Source: Methylococcales bacterium (GTDB lineage: Bacteria > Pseudomonadota > Gammaproteobacteria > Methylococcales > Methylomonadaceae). From it: a stretch of 35,476 nt of DNA. The position numbers and the translations under genes are program-made. The notes beneath the pieces were generated by a model, which was not told the origin of the DNA, did not search any database, and worked only from the letters and a program-made list of their open reading frames with translations. Of this stretch, positions 8,976 through 18,819 are shown piece by piece; positions within the stretch are counted from its first letter, which is position 1; each line of letters opens with the position of its first letter. The stretch lies in assembly GCA_028707085.1 (NCBI GenBank), contig JAQTUW010000028.1, forward strand, positions 1 through 35,476, in the 5' to 3' direction.

Positions 8976-9731
8976 TCAGTCTTTATGATAGGGCAAAGGC
9001 GTGGCGTCGCCGCGGCCGATTTGCGGCAGGGTGGCGAAACCCTCTTTCAGTTTCTCGTGCCAGATACGGCGTAGCAGAATCAGATATTCGTCGTCTTCCT
9101 GAAAACTGTAATATTCGTCCAGCGCAAAACTGTCTTTGGTGTAAAACAGCAGATCGACCGGCGGGCCGACGCTGACATTGCTGCGCATGGTGGAATCCAT
9201 GGAAATCAGGCAGCAGCGCCCGGCCTCATGCAGCGAGGTATCCTGTTTCAGAAAACGATCCAGCACCGGCTTGCCGTATTTGATCTCGCCTATCTGTAGA
9301 TAGGGGGTATGGCTGGAGGTGGTGATGTAATTGCCTTCCGGATAAATCAGATAAGCGCCGTGCGCGGTGTCGCCGATCTGCCCGGCCAGAATGAAGGTCG
9401 CGGCCGGATTAAAGCCGTTCTGTCCGGCATTGACATGCCGAAACTGCTTTTTCACGCTCACCTGACCCAGATACTCGGCCGCTTCCGACAGAAACTGCAC
9501 GTTATTCAGATTAATCTCGGCATTCTCCTGAATATCCCGATCCAGATGATCCAGCACCGCCTGGGTGGTGGCCAGATTACCGGCGCTGAGCAATACGATG
9601 GTTCTATCCGTCGCCGTACAGAGGGAATGCATTTTTCTGTGAACGCTCACATTATCAATGCCGGCATTGGTTCTGGAGTCCGAAGTCAGAACCAGACCCT
9701 CCTTCACGGAAACAACAATACAATAAGTCAT
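8976..9731 (-). CDS. Anbu proteasome-type peptidase, copy 2
   Basis: This is a second 251-residue Anbu-family protein, clearly homologous to that at 5440-6204 but well diverged (roughly half the positions match by eye in conserved stretches). It keeps Thr2 (MTYCIVVSV), Asp18 in SDSRTNAGID and Lys33 in HRKM. It also keeps GEIKYGKP and DSTMRSNVSVG, so it should be catalytically competent. Ribosome site: TAGGTAG about 10 bases before the ATG on the minus strand. It stands apart from the ATP-grasp operon by 328 bases and from the small transglutaminase gene upstream by 409 bases, so it may have its own promoter. Most loci of this type that I know carry one Anbu. The pair could form mixed particles or serve different substrates; this is inference. 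Confidence 0.93.
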   Translation of the reverse strand: MTYCIVVSVKEGLVLTSDSRTNAGIDNVSVHRKMHSLCTATDRTIVLLSAGNLATTQAVLDHLDRDIQENAEINLNNVQFLSEAAEYLGQVSVKKQFRHVNAGQNGFNPAATFILAGQIGDTAHGAYLIYPEGNYITTSSHTPYLQIGEIKYGKPVLDRFLKQDTSLHEAGRCCLISMDSTMRSNVSVGPPVDLLFYTKDSFALDEYYSFQEDDEYLILLRRIWHEKLKEGFATLPQIGRGDATPLPYHKD

Positions 9732-10140
9732 GGATGCTTTCTACCTAGATCAGTCGTGCCTGCATGGGGCTGAAAACAAATTTCTCAGCGGCTTGCGCAG
9801 GATTCCGGCTGGCCCGAATTCTTATTAATATGACTGCATGATAACAACCTGCGGGCGCAGATACCTAAAGGTTTTAAATAAATTCGGGTGATTTTCGCCG
9901 CCGGGGTGTCTGAAAAAGCGCGGGCTATAAATATAAGCATATGATAAATATTGAAAAACATCATAACGCTACTGACGTTAGGTTTTTTCTGCAAAAATTT
10001 CGCAACCGCGACGCCGACCCGTAAAATAGGCAAATCCATCGCCCCGCAACGCTATAAACCGCCCATTTGCCGGCATGCCCCATGCAGATGGCTGCTTTTT
10101 ATGCGATAAGGGGTTTGTTTCATATCGTGTTCATCATTCG
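9732..10140. other. 409-base intergenic stretch, no gene recognised
   Basis: This AT-richer stretch lies between the small transglutaminase gene and the second Anbu gene. A minus-strand open frame of 84 codons (9785-10039) exists, but it has no recognisable family and no ribosome site, and its composition is not gene-like. The stretch probably carries the promoter for the downstream Anbu gene. No convincing hairpin or promoter pair was seen. Confidence 0.3.
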
Positions 10141-10938
10141 TTATGTCGGCCCATGCTCCAGCCTGTTTATCCGCACCGACATGTGTTGCGGGTACACGGC
10201 AGGGCCGAACTGGGTGAAAATCGCCACATCGGCGGCGTCCCGGCCATAAGCCACCGTTACTCTGCCGCCTTTGGGCTGTGTCTGGGTGGGATCGAAGCTG
10301 TGCCAGCGACCGCCGACGTACGCCTCGAACCAGGCGTGGAAATCCATGGGTTCCAGGCCATGCAGATAGCCCACCACCATCCTCGCCGGAATGCACAGGC
10401 CGCGACACAGGGCGATGCCCAGATGCGCCAGTTCCCGGCACACGCCTTCCCGTTGCTGGTTGACTTCGACTGCGGACAATTGAAAATGCAAGGAATCCGG
10501 GTTGAAACGCACATTCTCCCGTATCCAGCTTTCGATCCGGCTGACCTGATCGTAACCGGGCCGGGCGTCCTCGACGATGCCGCGCCCCATCTCCAGAAAG
10601 CGATCCGATTCGCAATAACGGGTCGGCAGCAGATAAGTCAAAACCTCGTTCGGCAAATCCTGCACTTCCACGAAAGGCGCGCCCGGGCAGACATCGACGG
10701 CGTCTACGGTCAGAATATCGGCCGAGGTGCGGATGGAAAACGCCCCGGGCGGGGCGATCAGCCTTTGGCACAGGTTGCCGTAACTATCGGTGTATTCGAT
10801 CACCGGCACGCTGGGGGTCAGCATGTACGACTCCCTCGCCACCCATTGTCGCGACCCGCTTCGCGGCCGCAACATCAGGATAAACGGCGTGGGCACGCCG
10901 ACTTCAAAATCGAGTTCACATCCGGTTCCGAGCCACAT
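10141..10938 (-). CDS. transglutaminase-like domain protein (short form)
   Basis: This 265-residue protein has an N-terminal beta region (about 1-110) and a transglutaminase-like core. The catalytic triad is Cys167 ([11 protein letters not shown]), His201 (DFHAWFEAY) and Asp216 (SFDPTQTQ). It belongs to the COG1305 group of bacterial transglutaminase-like cysteine peptidases. These usually act as peptidases or amide-exchanging enzymes rather than classical cross-linkers. It has no signal peptide. It is the second such protein in the locus; the other is fused to DUF2126 at 2065-5340. It starts 90 bases after purL on the same strand, but belongs by content with the peptide-modification locus downstream. 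The physiological substrate is unknown. Confidence 0.9.
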   Translation of the reverse strand: MWLGTGCELDFEVGVPTPFILMLRPRSGSRQWVARESYMLTPSVPVIEYTDSYGNLCQRLIAPPGAFSIRTSADILTVDAVDVCPGAPFVEVQDLPNEVLTYLLPTRYCESDRFLEMGRGIVEDARPGYDQVSRIESWIRENVRFNPDSLHFQLSAVEVNQQREGVCRELAHLGIALCRGLCIPARMVVGYLHGLEPMDFHAWFEAYVGGRWHSFDPTQTQPKGGRVTVAYGRDAADVAIFTQFGPAVYPQHMSVRINRLEHGPT

Positions 10939-10967
10939 GGCTAAAGCTTCCTTTGATTAGTTTCGGT

Positions 10968-10985
10968 CATCAGGATTGCCTGATG
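10968..10985. repeat. 7-bp inverted repeat between purL and the transglutaminase gene
   Basis: CATCAGG and CCTGATG form a perfect stem with a 4-base loop, 30 bases before the transglutaminase start and 43 bases after the purL stop. There is no T-tract on either strand, so it could be a protein-binding site or a weak transcription stop. No decision is possible from sequence alone. Confidence 0.35.
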
Positions 10986-11028
10986 CGCCGATATTATATT
11001 AAGCAGCCGTTCGCCGCGCCGCATCGGG

Positions 11029-14000
11029 CTAACCGCCCACCCAGGCCCGGGCGTTTCTGAACATTCTCAGCCACGCGCCGTCTTCCGGCCACTCGGCCGG
11101 ACGCCAGGAATTCTGGATGCTGCGGAAACAGCGCTCCGGATGCGGCATCATGATGGTGATCCGGCCATCGGCCGTGGTCAGTCCGGTTACGCCCAGCGGC
11201 GAGCCGTTGGGATTGGCCGGAAACGTCGTGGCCGGCTGTCCGTAATGATCGACATAACTCAGCGCCGCAAGAGCCAGCGCCGGGTCGCCTGCAAACTCGG
11301 CGCGGCCTTCGCCGTGCGCCACCACCACCGGCAGCAGCGAATCTGCCATGTCCTTGAGGAAAATGGACGGCGAGTCGTGAATTTTGACCATCGCCACCCG
11401 CGCTTCGAACTGTTCGGAAAGATTGCGCTTGAATTGCGGCCAGTGCGCCGCGCCGGGAATGATGTCTTTCAGGCCGGACATCATCTGGCAACCATTGCAG
11501 ACCCCCAGCGCAAAGGTGTCCGGCCGGGCGAAGAACGCCTGGAATTCGGCCCGGGCCAGCGGGTTGAAGAGTATGGATTTGGCCCAGCCGCCGCCGGCGC
11601 CCAGCACGTCGCCGTAGGAAAAGCCGCCGCAGGCCGCCAGACCGGTAAAATCGGCCAGGCTGACCCGGCCGCCGATGATGTCGGTCATGTGCACGTCGAT
11701 GGCGGCAAAGCCGGCCCGGTCGAAAGCCGCCGCCATTTCCACATGGCCGTTGACGCCCTGTTCGCGCAAAATGGCGACTTTAGGCCGCGGTTTGTCGAGC
11801 AGATGCGCCACGATGTCTTCGCCGGGATCGAAACCAAGCCGTGCCGACAGGCCGGGATCCTGGTCGTCGGCGATGCGCTCGAACTGCTGGCGGGCGCAAT
11901 CGGGATTGTCGCGTAGCGCCTGCATTCGGTAACTGAGCTGCGACCAGATTTGCTGAAGTTCGGCGCGGCCGGCGCAATAAAGCTGCCGTCGGCCATGGAG
12001 GATGCGCAGTTGCTGGCCGCTTGCCAGTCGGCCTATGACGTGGCTGCACGCCGCCAGACCAGCCTGCTCGAGCAGGACTTGCACCGCAGCCAGATCAGCG
12101 GTTTTGACCTGGACGACAGCGCCCAGTTCCTCGTTGAACAGGCTGGCGAACGGATCGTCACCCAGGCCGTCCAAATTTAGATCGACGCCCAGTCGGCCGG
12201 CGAACAGCATTTCCGCCACCGTCGCCAGCAGGCCGCCGTCGGATCGGTCGTGATAGGCCAGCAGCAGGCCCTGTTCGTTCAAATGCTGGATGGCGTTGAA
12301 AAAAGCCCTGAACAGGGCGGGGTCGTCCAGATCGGGAGCCTGATCGCCAAGCTGGTTGTAAACCTGAGCCAGCACCGAAGCGCCGAGCCGGTTTTGGCCC
12401 AGGCCCAGATCGATCAGCAGCAGGACGCTGTCCGCAGCCTGTAATTGCGGGGTCAGGGTTTTGCGGATATCCGCGACCGGCGCAAAGGCGGTGATGATCA
12501 GCGACAGCGGCGCGGTCATGGTTTTTTCCGCCTCGCCGTCCTGCCAGACGCTTTTCATCGACAGCGAATCCTTGCCGACCGGGATGGCGACGCCCAGTTG
12601 CGGACACAGTTCCATGCCCACCGCCCGGACGGTGTCGTACAGCACAGCATCTTCGCCGGGGCTGCCCGCCGAAGCCATCCAGTTGGCGGACAGCTTGACG
12701 TCGCCGATGGCCGCGATGCGCGCCGCCGCCAGATTGGTCAGCGCCTCGCCGATCGCCATTCTGCCGGAGGCCGGCCCGTCGATCAACGCCAGCGGCGTAC
12801 GTTCGCCCAAAGCCATGGCCTCGCCGGTATGGGCGTAAAATCCGGATGCGGTGACGCCGACATCGGCTACCGGAACCTGCCAGGGGCCGACCATTTGGTC
12901 GCGGGCCACCAGGCCGGTCACCGATCTGTCGCCGATATGAATCAAAAAGCTTTTGTCGGCCACCGCCGGAAAGGACAGCACCCGGCCGATGGCCTCGGCA
13001 AGCTCAATCCCGCCGAATTGCAGGGCGGGAAGCTGTATGGCCAGACGCTGCGCGTTTCTATGCATTTTCGGCGGCTTGCCGAACAGCACCGACATCGGCA
13101 AGTCCACCGGCTTGCCGCCCAGCCAGGCGTCGCTGAGGGTCAGATGCTCGGCGTCGGTGGCGACGCCGATGACTGCATACAGGCAGTGTTCGCGTTCGCA
13201 ATAGGTCTGAAATTGTTGCAGGCTTTCCGATTTGATAGCCAGCACATAGCGTTCCTGGGCTTCGTTGCACCAGATTTGCATGGGCGACATGCCTGGGTCG
13301 GCATTCTGCACCTGACGCAGTTCGAAACTGCCGCCGCGCCGACAGTCGTGGATGATTTCCGGCACAGCATTGGACAGGCCGCCGGCGCCGATATCGTGAA
13401 TCGAGATGATGGGGGTGTCTTCGCCCAGCGAGTTGCAATGATTGATCACTTCCTGGCAGCGGCGCTCCATTTCCGGATTTTCACGCTGCACCGAGGCAAA
13501 ATCCAGTTCCGCCGCGCTTTCGCCGGAGGTCTGCGAAGAGGCCGCGCCGCCGCCCAGGCCGATCAGCATGGCAGGGCCGCCCAGAATCACAATCAGCGCC
13601 CCGGTCGGTATCGGTTGTTTTTGCACCAGCATCGGCCGGATATTGCCCATGCCGCCGGCCAGCATGATAGGCTTGTGATAGCCGCGAAACTGGTTGGCCG
13701 CGCCGGTTTCCGCCGGTTGCTCGAAACTGCGGAAATAGCCGGCGATATTGGGCCGGCCGAATTCGTTGTTAAAGGCTGCGCCGCCTATCGGCCCCTGCAA
13801 CATGATGTCCAGCGCCGAGGCGATGCGTTCCGGCTTGCCGTTTTCGGTTTCCCAGGGTTGGGGAAAACCGGGGATTTTAAGATGCGAGACGCTGAAGCCG
13901 GTCAGGCCGGCCTTGGTGGCCGAACCTCTGCCGGTTGCGCCTTCGTCGCGGATTTCGCCGCCGGAACCGGTGGCCGCGCCGGGATGCGGAGAAATCGCCG

Positions 14001-14901
14001 TCGGGTGGTTATGGGTTTCCACTTTCATCAGAATATGTGCCGGCTCTCGCACATAGCCGTAGCGACGGGTCTCGGCGTCGCGGATAAACACTTCGGCCGC
14101 CGGCCCGGCCATCACCGAGGCGTTATCACTGTAGGCGGAAAGAATATTGTGCGGATGACGGTCGTAGGTGTGACGGATCATGGCGAACAGCGAAGCGGCC
14201 TGCGCTACGCCGTCTATGCTCCAGTCGGCGTTGAAGATTTTATGCCGGCAGTGCTCGGAATTGGCCTGAGCGAACATCATTAGCTCGACGTCGGTCGGAT
14301 TACGGCCCAACTGGCTGAAACTTTGGTGCAGATAATCGATTTCATCGGCGGACAGCGCCAGTCCCAGCGTCGCATTGGCGGCCAGCAGCGCGTCCCGGCC
14401 CTGTTCGATGACCGCCACGCTCTGTAGCGGCCGGGGCTGGTGTTCGGCGAATAGCGCCGTCAGATCCGGCGCATCCAGCACTTGCTGGGTCATGCGGTCG
14501 TGCAGGCAGGCCGTCAGCCGCTGTTTTTGCTCGGCGCTGGGCGGGGCGTCTGCGGCGAGACGGTATTCGACGCCGCGTTCGATGCGCAGCACCGCCGTCA
14601 GTCCGCAACGCGCGGCGATTTCGCTGGCTTTGCTGCACCAGGGGCTGATGGAGCCGGCGCGCGGCGTTACCCAGAGCGAACAGCATGCGCCGTCGGCTTC
14701 GTCCACCGGGCCGGCGTCGCCGTAATCGAGCAGCCGTTCCAGCATGGCCCGTTGTTCATTGTTCAATGCGCCGCGCAATTGCACGAAATGCTGGAAGCGG
14801 GCGCTGACGGCGGTGATGCCGGGCTGTACGGCCTGCAGTTCATGCAGCAGTTTTTCAAGACGAAAGCGGGAGAGGGCGGCGGTTCCGGGTATGGTCAACA
14901 T
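11029..14901 (-). CDS. purL: phosphoribosylformylglycinamidine synthase (FGAM synthetase)
   Basis: This 1290-residue protein is the large, single-chain form of PurL found in gammaproteobacteria and eukaryotes. It converts formylglycinamide ribonucleotide, glutamine and ATP to the amidine in purine synthesis. The N-terminal PurS-like part is followed by two AIRS-like halves, with [21 protein letters not shown] and [21 protein letters not shown] reading as expected in the first (quoted by key residues: Glu, His, Cys and the HNHPT turn). The C-terminal glutaminase domain has the nucleophile Cys1135 in GVCNGCQ, the same residue number as in E. coli, and His1254/Glu1256 in PHPE. Its length is normal. 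It lies 54 bases after bamC on the same strand. Confidence 0.98.
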   Translation of the reverse strand: MLTIPGTAALSRFRLEKLLHELQAVQPGITAVSARFQHFVQLRGALNNEQRAMLERLLDYGDAGPVDEADGACCSLWVTPRAGSISPWCSKASEIAARCGLTAVLRIERGVEYRLAADAPPSAEQKQRLTACLHDRMTQQVLDAPDLTALFAEHQPRPLQSVAVIEQGRDALLAANATLGLALSADEIDYLHQSFSQLGRNPTDVELMMFAQANSEHCRHKIFNADWSIDGVAQAASLFAMIRHTYDRHPHNILSAYSDNASVMAGPAAEVFIRDAETRRYGYVREPAHILMKVETHNHPTAISPHPGAATGSGGEIRDEGATGRGSATKAGLTGFSVSHLKIPGFPQPWETENGKPERIASALDIMLQGPIGGAAFNNEFGRPNIAGYFRSFEQPAETGAANQFRGYHKPIMLAGGMGNIRPMLVQKQPIPTGALIVILGGPAMLIGLGGGAASSQTSGESAAELDFASVQRENPEMERRCQEVINHCNSLGEDTPIISIHDIGAGGLSNAVPEIIHDCRRGGSFELRQVQNADPGMSPMQIWCNEAQERYVLAIKSESLQQFQTYCEREHCLYAVIGVATDAEHLTLSDAWLGGKPVDLPMSVLFGKPPKMHRNAQRLAIQLPALQFGGIELAEAIGRVLSFPAVADKSFLIHIGDRSVTGLVARDQMVGPWQVPVADVGVTASGFYAHTGEAMALGERTPLALIDGPASGRMAIGEALTNLAAARIAAIGDVKLSANWMASAGSPGEDAVLYDTVRAVGMELCPQLGVAIPVGKDSLSMKSVWQDGEAEKTMTAPLSLIITAFAPVADIRKTLTPQLQAADSVLLLIDLGLGQNRLGASVLAQVYNQLGDQAPDLDDPALFRAFFNAIQHLNEQGLLLAYHDRSDGGLLATVAEMLFAGRLGVDLNLDGLGDDPFASLFNEELGAVVQVKTADLAAVQVLLEQAGLAACSHVIGRLASGQQLRILHGRRQLYCAGRAELQQIWSQLSYRMQALRDNPDCARQQFERIADDQDPGLSARLGFDPGEDIVAHLLDKPRPKVAILREQGVNGHVEMAAAFDRAGFAAIDVHMTDIIGGRVSLADFTGLAACGGFSYGDVLGAGGGWAKSILFNPLARAEFQAFFARPDTFALGVCNGCQMMSGLKDIIPGAAHWPQFKRNLSEQFEARVAMVKIHDSPSIFLKDMADSLLPVVVAHGEGRAEFAGDPALALAALSYVDHYGQPATTFPANPNGSPLGVTGLTTADGRITIMMPHPERCFRSIQNSWRPAEWPEDGAWLRMFRNARAWVGG

Positions 14902-14955
14902 AAGCTCGTTTGAATTTGAATGGCCTTGATACGATTGAGAACTTGCGCGGCCGTT

Positions 14956-15699
14956 TCAGGGCGCGGGGTTTTCCGGCGCAGGGTTTTCCGGCGTAGCGGC
15001 CGGTAAATCCAGGGTTATGCCGTCTGTAATCAGTTTTAACAAATGGGTTGCAAGGTTATTGGACAGCGTCTGCCCTTCATCGTTCTGGATGGTCACCTCC
15101 GTGGTCTGCGGGGCTATCTCCAGCAGGCTGACCCGGTATTCTTGTTCGTGACTGGGGTCGCGGCCAAAAATGAAGTCCAGTTCATTCCAGAAGGTTTTGT
15201 CTTCAGTGGGGGTGGCATTGGGATCATATCGGACATAAAAATAGCCTTTATCCTGATTGCGCTCGACGATTTCCACCTTCTGCCGACTCAATGCTCTGGC
15301 CACCAGTCGCCAGGCCTGGCTTTTAGGCTGGTCGATCTGCAAACTGCTGACATCGGCCTTATTGGCGGCGGATTGCGGAGCCTGGGCGTCAACGGCGGCT
15401 TTTTCCTGTTCAGGCGCCACGTCGGCCCGGGCCGACGTGGCGGGATTGGCGGGCTGAGGGGCAAGGGACTCTGTAGCCGGTTGAATGGCCGGGCCGGACG
15501 AAGCGGCGGCGGCCTGTGTCGGCGCATATTGCGGCATGTTTTGCCCTTGCAGATCGTTCGGCACGATCAATTCCGGAATTTCGGTGCGAAACTGGTAGTC
15601 GCGCTCCTTGTCCGGAAAAAGACTCTTAAGATATGAACAACCGGTGGCGAAACGCAACACAAACAGCAGGCACAGCCAGTAGCCGATTTTTCCGGGCCG
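14956..15699 (-). CDS. bamC: outer membrane assembly lipoprotein BamC (NlpB)
   Basis: This 247-residue lipoprotein is of the outer-membrane beta-barrel assembly machine. The signal peptide ends in the lipobox FATGC with Cys22. The mature start SYLKSLFPDKERDYQF resembles the conserved BamC N-terminus that binds BamD. A long Ala/Pro/Gln-rich linker (about 60-125) then leads to the folded part (SSLQIDQPKSQAWRLVARAL and following), and the protein ends in a short Pro/Glu/Asn repeat. I chose the ATG just after the dapA stop (4-base gap), because it gives a normal n-region (MRPGK). An ATG 15 bases upstream would overlap dapA. The dapA-bamC order is the one seen in E. coli. A single folded domain seems likely, where E. 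coli BamC has two. Confidence 0.88.
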   Translation of the reverse strand, partial: RPGKIGYWLCLLFVLRFATGCSYLKSLFPDKERDYQFRTEIPELIVPNDLQGQNMPQYAPTQAAAASSGPAIQPATESLAPQPANPATSARADVAPEQEKAAVDAQAPQSAANKADVSSLQIDQPKSQAWRLVARALSRQKVEIVERNQDKGYFYVRYDPNATPTEDKTFWNELDFIFGRDPSHEQEYRVSLLEIAPQTTEVTIQNDEGQTLSNNLATHLLKLITDGITLDLPAATPENPAPENPAP

Positions 15700-15703
15700 C
15701 ATT

Positions 15704-16579
15704 TTACAGCACACCAGCCTGACGCATGGCGGCGCGCACGCTTTCGAAACAGTCTGCGCTTAGCCAGGTCAGCGGCAGGCGTATGCCTTTATGCATCATG
15801 CCCATCTCCACCATCGCCCATTTGACCGGAATGGGATTGGACTGGATGAACAGGCTGCTGTGCAGGCCGCTGAGTTTGGCGTCCAGTTCTTCGGCGGCGG
15901 CGCTGTCGCCCCGCAAGGCGGCGGCCAGCATGTCGTGCAGCAGTTTCGGCGCGACATTGCCGCTAACGGTGATGCTGCCGTTGCCGCCCAGCAGGCAGAA
16001 TTCGCGGCTGGTGGCGTCGTCGCCGGTATAGATGGCGAAATCGTCGCCGGTCAGATCGCGGATCTGCCGCAGGCGTTCCAGCTTGCCGGTCGCTTCCTTT
16101 ATGCCGACGATATTGGCGATGGCCGACAGCCGGCCCACGGTTTCCGGTAACATGTCGCAGGCGGTGCGGCCCGGCACGTTATAGAGTATCAGCGGAATGT
16201 CCACGGCCTCGGCGATGGCCCGGTAATGCCGATACAGGCCTTCCTGAGTCGGTTTGTTGTAATAGGGCGTCACCAGCAGGCAGGCGTCCACGCCGAGCAG
16301 TCTGGCCCGGGCGGTGAGATGGATGGCCTCGCGGGTGCAATTCGCGCCGGTTCCGGCGATGACCGGTATGCGTCCGGCTACGGCCTCGACCACGATGCTG
16401 ATCACATGGCAATGCTCGTTTTCATCCAGGGTGGCGGATTCGCCCGTAGTGCCCACCGCAACCAGCGCATCGCTGCCTTGTTCGATATGAAACTCCACCA
16501 GTTTTTTCAGGCTGCTTTCGTCGATCGCGCCGTCTTCGGTCATGGGCGTTACCAGTGCAACGATACTACCTTGAATCAT
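15704..16579 (-). CDS. dapA: 4-hydroxy-tetrahydrodipicolinate synthase
   Basis: This 291-residue TIM-barrel aldolase condenses pyruvate with aspartate semialdehyde, the first committed step to lysine and diaminopimelate. Residue numbers match E. coli DapA: Thr44-Thr45 (VGTTGE), Tyr107 (TPYYNKP), Tyr133 (LYNVPGRT), Arg138 and the Schiff-base Lys161 (VGIKEATG). I use the ATG giving MIQGSIVALVTPM, preceded by a GAGAGAG ribosome site. An in-frame ATG 48 bases upstream would overlap the promoter and gives an atypical N-terminus. It is followed directly by bamC. Confidence 0.97.
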   Translation of the reverse strand: MIQGSIVALVTPMTEDGAIDESSLKKLVEFHIEQGSDALVAVGTTGESATLDENEHCHVISIVVEAVAGRIPVIAGTGANCTREAIHLTARARLLGVDACLLVTPYYNKPTQEGLYRHYRAIAEAVDIPLILYNVPGRTACDMLPETVGRLSAIANIVGIKEATGKLERLRQIRDLTGDDFAIYTGDDATSREFCLLGGNGSITVSGNVAPKLLHDMLAAALRGDSAAAEELDAKLSGLHSSLFIQSNPIPVKWAMVEMGMMHKGIRLPLTWLSADCFESVRAAMRQAGVL

Positions 16580-16613
16580 GCAAATCTCTCTCAGGATGGT
16601 ACAAAAGACGCCA

Positions 16614-16622
16614 ATTATAGCA
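16614..16622 (-). promoter_or_regulatory. extended -10 promoter for dapA
   Basis: On the minus strand the bases read TGCTATAAT, a perfect TATAAT with the extended TG element. It lies 34 bases before the dapA start. No good -35 box is present at the usual distance, as expected for an extended -10 promoter. It would drive dapA-bamC and perhaps purL. Confidence 0.5.
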
Positions 16623-16676
16623 AGCAATGCCCGGAATCCGGCCTGTTAAATTTTTTCGGTCGGCCGAGGCGGCGGT

Positions 16677-17111
16677 TCAGGCGTAATTTTTCGCCCAGCG
16701 CACGATATCCTGGGCCGGCATCGCGCCGGATTGCCGAGCCAGTTCACGGCCGTTGCGGAACAATACCAGTGTCGGGATGCTGCGTATCCCGTAGCGGCCG
16801 CTGATGTCCGGCTCCTTTTCGGTGTCCAGCTTGCCCAGTCGGACTAGCGGCTCCAGCAGTTGCGCCGCCTGGACGAAAGCCGGAGCCATCATTTTGCAGG
16901 GCCCGCACCAGTCGGCCCAGAAATCCACCAATAGCGGAATGTCGTTGCGGATCAGGTTTTTTTCAAAGTTGCCGCTGTTCAGTTCTAGCGGATGCCCGGT
17001 AAACATTGCTCGATGGCACTGCCCGCATTTGGGACTCTGGCGGAGACGATCCGCAGGCAGACGATTGATGGCCGCGCAGTGAGGGCAGACCAGATGCAAA
17101 GATTCGTTCAT
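16677..17111 (-). CDS. trxC: thioredoxin 2 (zinc-binding TrxC)
   Basis: This 144-residue thioredoxin carries an N-terminal zinc ribbon (Cys9/Cys12 in VCPHC and Cys29/Cys32 in CGQC) followed by the thioredoxin fold with the active site WCGPC (Cys69/Cys72). The cis-proline loop reads RSIPTLVLF. TrxC reduces protein disulphides in the cytoplasm, and the zinc module is the mark of this type. The start chosen gives MNESLHLVCPHC, with AGGTTT as a weak ribosome site; a longer frame begins 66 bases upstream but looks unrelated. Length is close to that of E. coli TrxC (139). It lies alone between dapA and the sigma54 activator gene, all on the minus strand. Confidence 0.95.
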   Translation of the reverse strand: MNESLHLVCPHCAAINRLPADRLRQSPKCGQCHRAMFTGHPLELNSGNFEKNLIRNDIPLLVDFWADWCGPCKMMAPAFVQAAQLLEPLVRLGKLDTEKEPDISGRYGIRSIPTLVLFRNGRELARQSGAMPAQDIVRWAKNYA

Positions 17112-17201
17112 GACTAAACCTAGTTGCTGAGGGTGTTCCGGCCTAGCATAGCAGAAGGCCGAATTTTTGGTAAGCATCCGCGCCGCCGGTTTTCGCGGCG
17201 G

Positions 17202-18758
17202 CTAAGGTTTCTTATAATGACCGGCGCTGATGGCGTATTTTTTAAGTTTTCCATACACCGCTCGCGGCGTCAGGCTCATGGCGGCCGCCACCTGTCCGAC
17301 GTCGCCGCGACAGGCCTGCAGGCTCTGCTTCAGAAAGTGCTGCTCGGCGTCGTCCAGTATCCTTTGTTTATGTTTTCGCCAGTCGGTTTCGGCCCTGGCC
17401 AGTTGTTCCTGGTCGAGTTCAAGCTGAACCAGTTCGCCGCCTTTGCAAAACAGCACGCTTCGCTCCAGCGTATTTTCCAGTTCGCGCACATTGCCGGGCC
17501 AGGGATAGGCGCGGATCTGGCCCATGACTTCCCGGCTGACGGTCTGCACGTTACGGCCGTATTTTTCATTGAGGCGTTTGAGAATCAGTTGCACCAGATG
17601 CGGCAAATCCTCCGGGCGTTGCGCCAGCGGCGGGATCCACAGCCGCACCACGTTCAGGCGGTAATACAGATCCTGGCGGAACAGCCCCTGTTCGACGTGC
17701 TGTTCCAGTTGCCGGTTGCTTGCCGAGACGATGCGCACATCGACGCTTAAAGTATGCTTGCCGCCCACCCGTTCCATTTCGCCTTCCTGCAAGACCCGCA
17801 GCAGACGAGTCTGGGCGGCCGGCGACAGCGCGTCCACTTCGTCCAGAAACAGGGTGCCCTGTTCGGCGCGCTCGAAAAAGCCCTGATGGACTTCTACCGC
17901 CCCGGTGAAAGCGCCTTTTTCGTGGCCGAACAGGGCGCTTTCGATCAGGCTTTCCGGTATCGCGCCGCAATTGATGGCCACGAAGGGCCGGTGGCCGCGT
18001 TCGCTCATGGCGTGAACCGCCCGGGCGATGAGTTCCTTGCCGACGCCGGTAGCGCCGTTGATCAGCACCGTCGCCCGGGTCGGCGCAATGATTTCGACCT
18101 GCTGCAAAATCCTTTGCATGGCCGGCGAACGGGCGATGATGGCCGGGGCCGGCCGCACGGCATGCTGTGCGGGCTTGCTGCGCCAGACATTGCCCATCCG
18201 TTCTTCGATGCGGGAATGCAGTTCGTCCATTTCCGGTCTGGCTTCGCGCTGATCCTCGCGGCGGTATTCCAGTCCGGGCTTGCCGGCCGCGGCTTCGCTG
18301 CTGGTATGAATGCAGACTTCGCAGCCGCCGTCCCGCCTGGCGATGCTTTGGCGGATTTCGACCTTGGCGTAGCCGAAATTACGCGCCGCGATGCCGCCGA
18401 ACACGCTGGACGTCATCCTGCACAGTTCCGGAAACTCGATGACGCCTTCGCCGAATGGGCAGCGGCTGTTGACCACGCTGATGGAGTCGGCGTTCACCGA
18501 AGCCAGCGAAAAATTGCCGCCGATGCGGTTTTTTAGCCCCAGTATCAGGTCGATATAGTCTTCCCGGTTCAGTTCACCCTGTTTGCGGTACTCGCTACGG
18601 TAGCTTTGTTCGAAATAAACGCCGGTGCTGTCGGCGATGCGCTCGATCAGCGAGGCGTAATAGTTTCCGCCTTCCTGTTCGCAGGCATGCATCAGCTCCA
18701 GTATGAAGGTTTGCAGAAAGAACACCGGGGAAAGCCGGGAAAAATTATGTTCGTTCAT
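17202..18758 (-). CDS. sigma54-dependent activator with MetOD1/V4R-like sensor domain
   Basis: This 518-residue activator has three parts. Residues 1-155 form a sensor with Cys26, Cys100, Cys113, Cys146 and Cys149 (SRCPFG, PELCRMTSSVFGG, GGCEVCIH), resembling the 'methanogen output domain 1' family, related to the V4R/XylR-N sensors. A charged linker follows, then the AAA+ core with Walker A GATGVGKE (235-242), the sigma54-contact loop GAFTGA (282-287), Walker B TLFLDEVDA (302-310) and the arginine-finger region FRQDLYYRLN. The end (about 485-510) is a Fis-type helix-turn-helix. There is no receiver domain, so the ligand or redox signal is probably sensed directly. The clustered cysteines suggest a metal, iron-sulphur or thiol sensor. 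The gene is divergent from the DUF938 operon, whose -24/-12 promoter lies 111 bases away, so it is very likely its activator. Confidence 0.92.
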   Translation of the reverse strand: MNEHNFSRLSPVFFLQTFILELMHACEQEGGNYYASLIERIADSTGVYFEQSYRSEYRKQGELNREDYIDLILGLKNRIGGNFSLASVNADSISVVNSRCPFGEGVIEFPELCRMTSSVFGGIAARNFGYAKVEIRQSIARRDGGCEVCIHTSSEAAAGKPGLEYRREDQREARPEMDELHSRIEERMGNVWRSKPAQHAVRPAPAIIARSPAMQRILQQVEIIAPTRATVLINGATGVGKELIARAVHAMSERGHRPFVAINCGAIPESLIESALFGHEKGAFTGAVEVHQGFFERAEQGTLFLDEVDALSPAAQTRLLRVLQEGEMERVGGKHTLSVDVRIVSASNRQLEQHVEQGLFRQDLYYRLNVVRLWIPPLAQRPEDLPHLVQLILKRLNEKYGRNVQTVSREVMGQIRAYPWPGNVRELENTLERSVLFCKGGELVQLELDQEQLARAETDWRKHKQRILDDAEQHFLKQSLQACRGDVGQVAAAMSLTPRAVYGKLKKYAISAGHYKKP

Positions 18759-18803
18759 GGTTGTCCGCAGTGAAATTAATATTCATAAATTGAAGCACGG
18801 TTT

Positions 18804-18819
18804 CATGGATTCGGCCATG
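18804..18819. promoter_or_regulatory. possible upstream activator site
   Basis: CATGG and CCATG form an inverted repeat with a 6-base spacer, about 50 bases before the -24 element of the divergent promoter. A related TTTCATG (18801-18807) is echoed as CATGAAA (18845-18851) closer to the promoter. Fis-type activators bind such dyads, so this is a candidate site for the neighbouring activator. The arms are short and chance cannot be excluded. Confidence 0.35.

Noticed and set aside
9785-10039. 84-codon minus-strand frame in the gap before the second Anbu gene
   Set aside because: It has no ribosome site and no recognisable family, and lies in an AT-rich non-coding-like region.
12445-14283. 612-codon open frame on the plus strand opposite purL
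   Set aside because: It is exactly antisense to a clear purL. Its composition (many Arg, Gly, His, Gln) is that of a shadow of a GC-rich gene, and no family is visible.
16628-16676. CCGGAATCCGG dyad after trxC as a terminator
   Set aside because: The stem is short and no T-tract follows in the direction of transcription.
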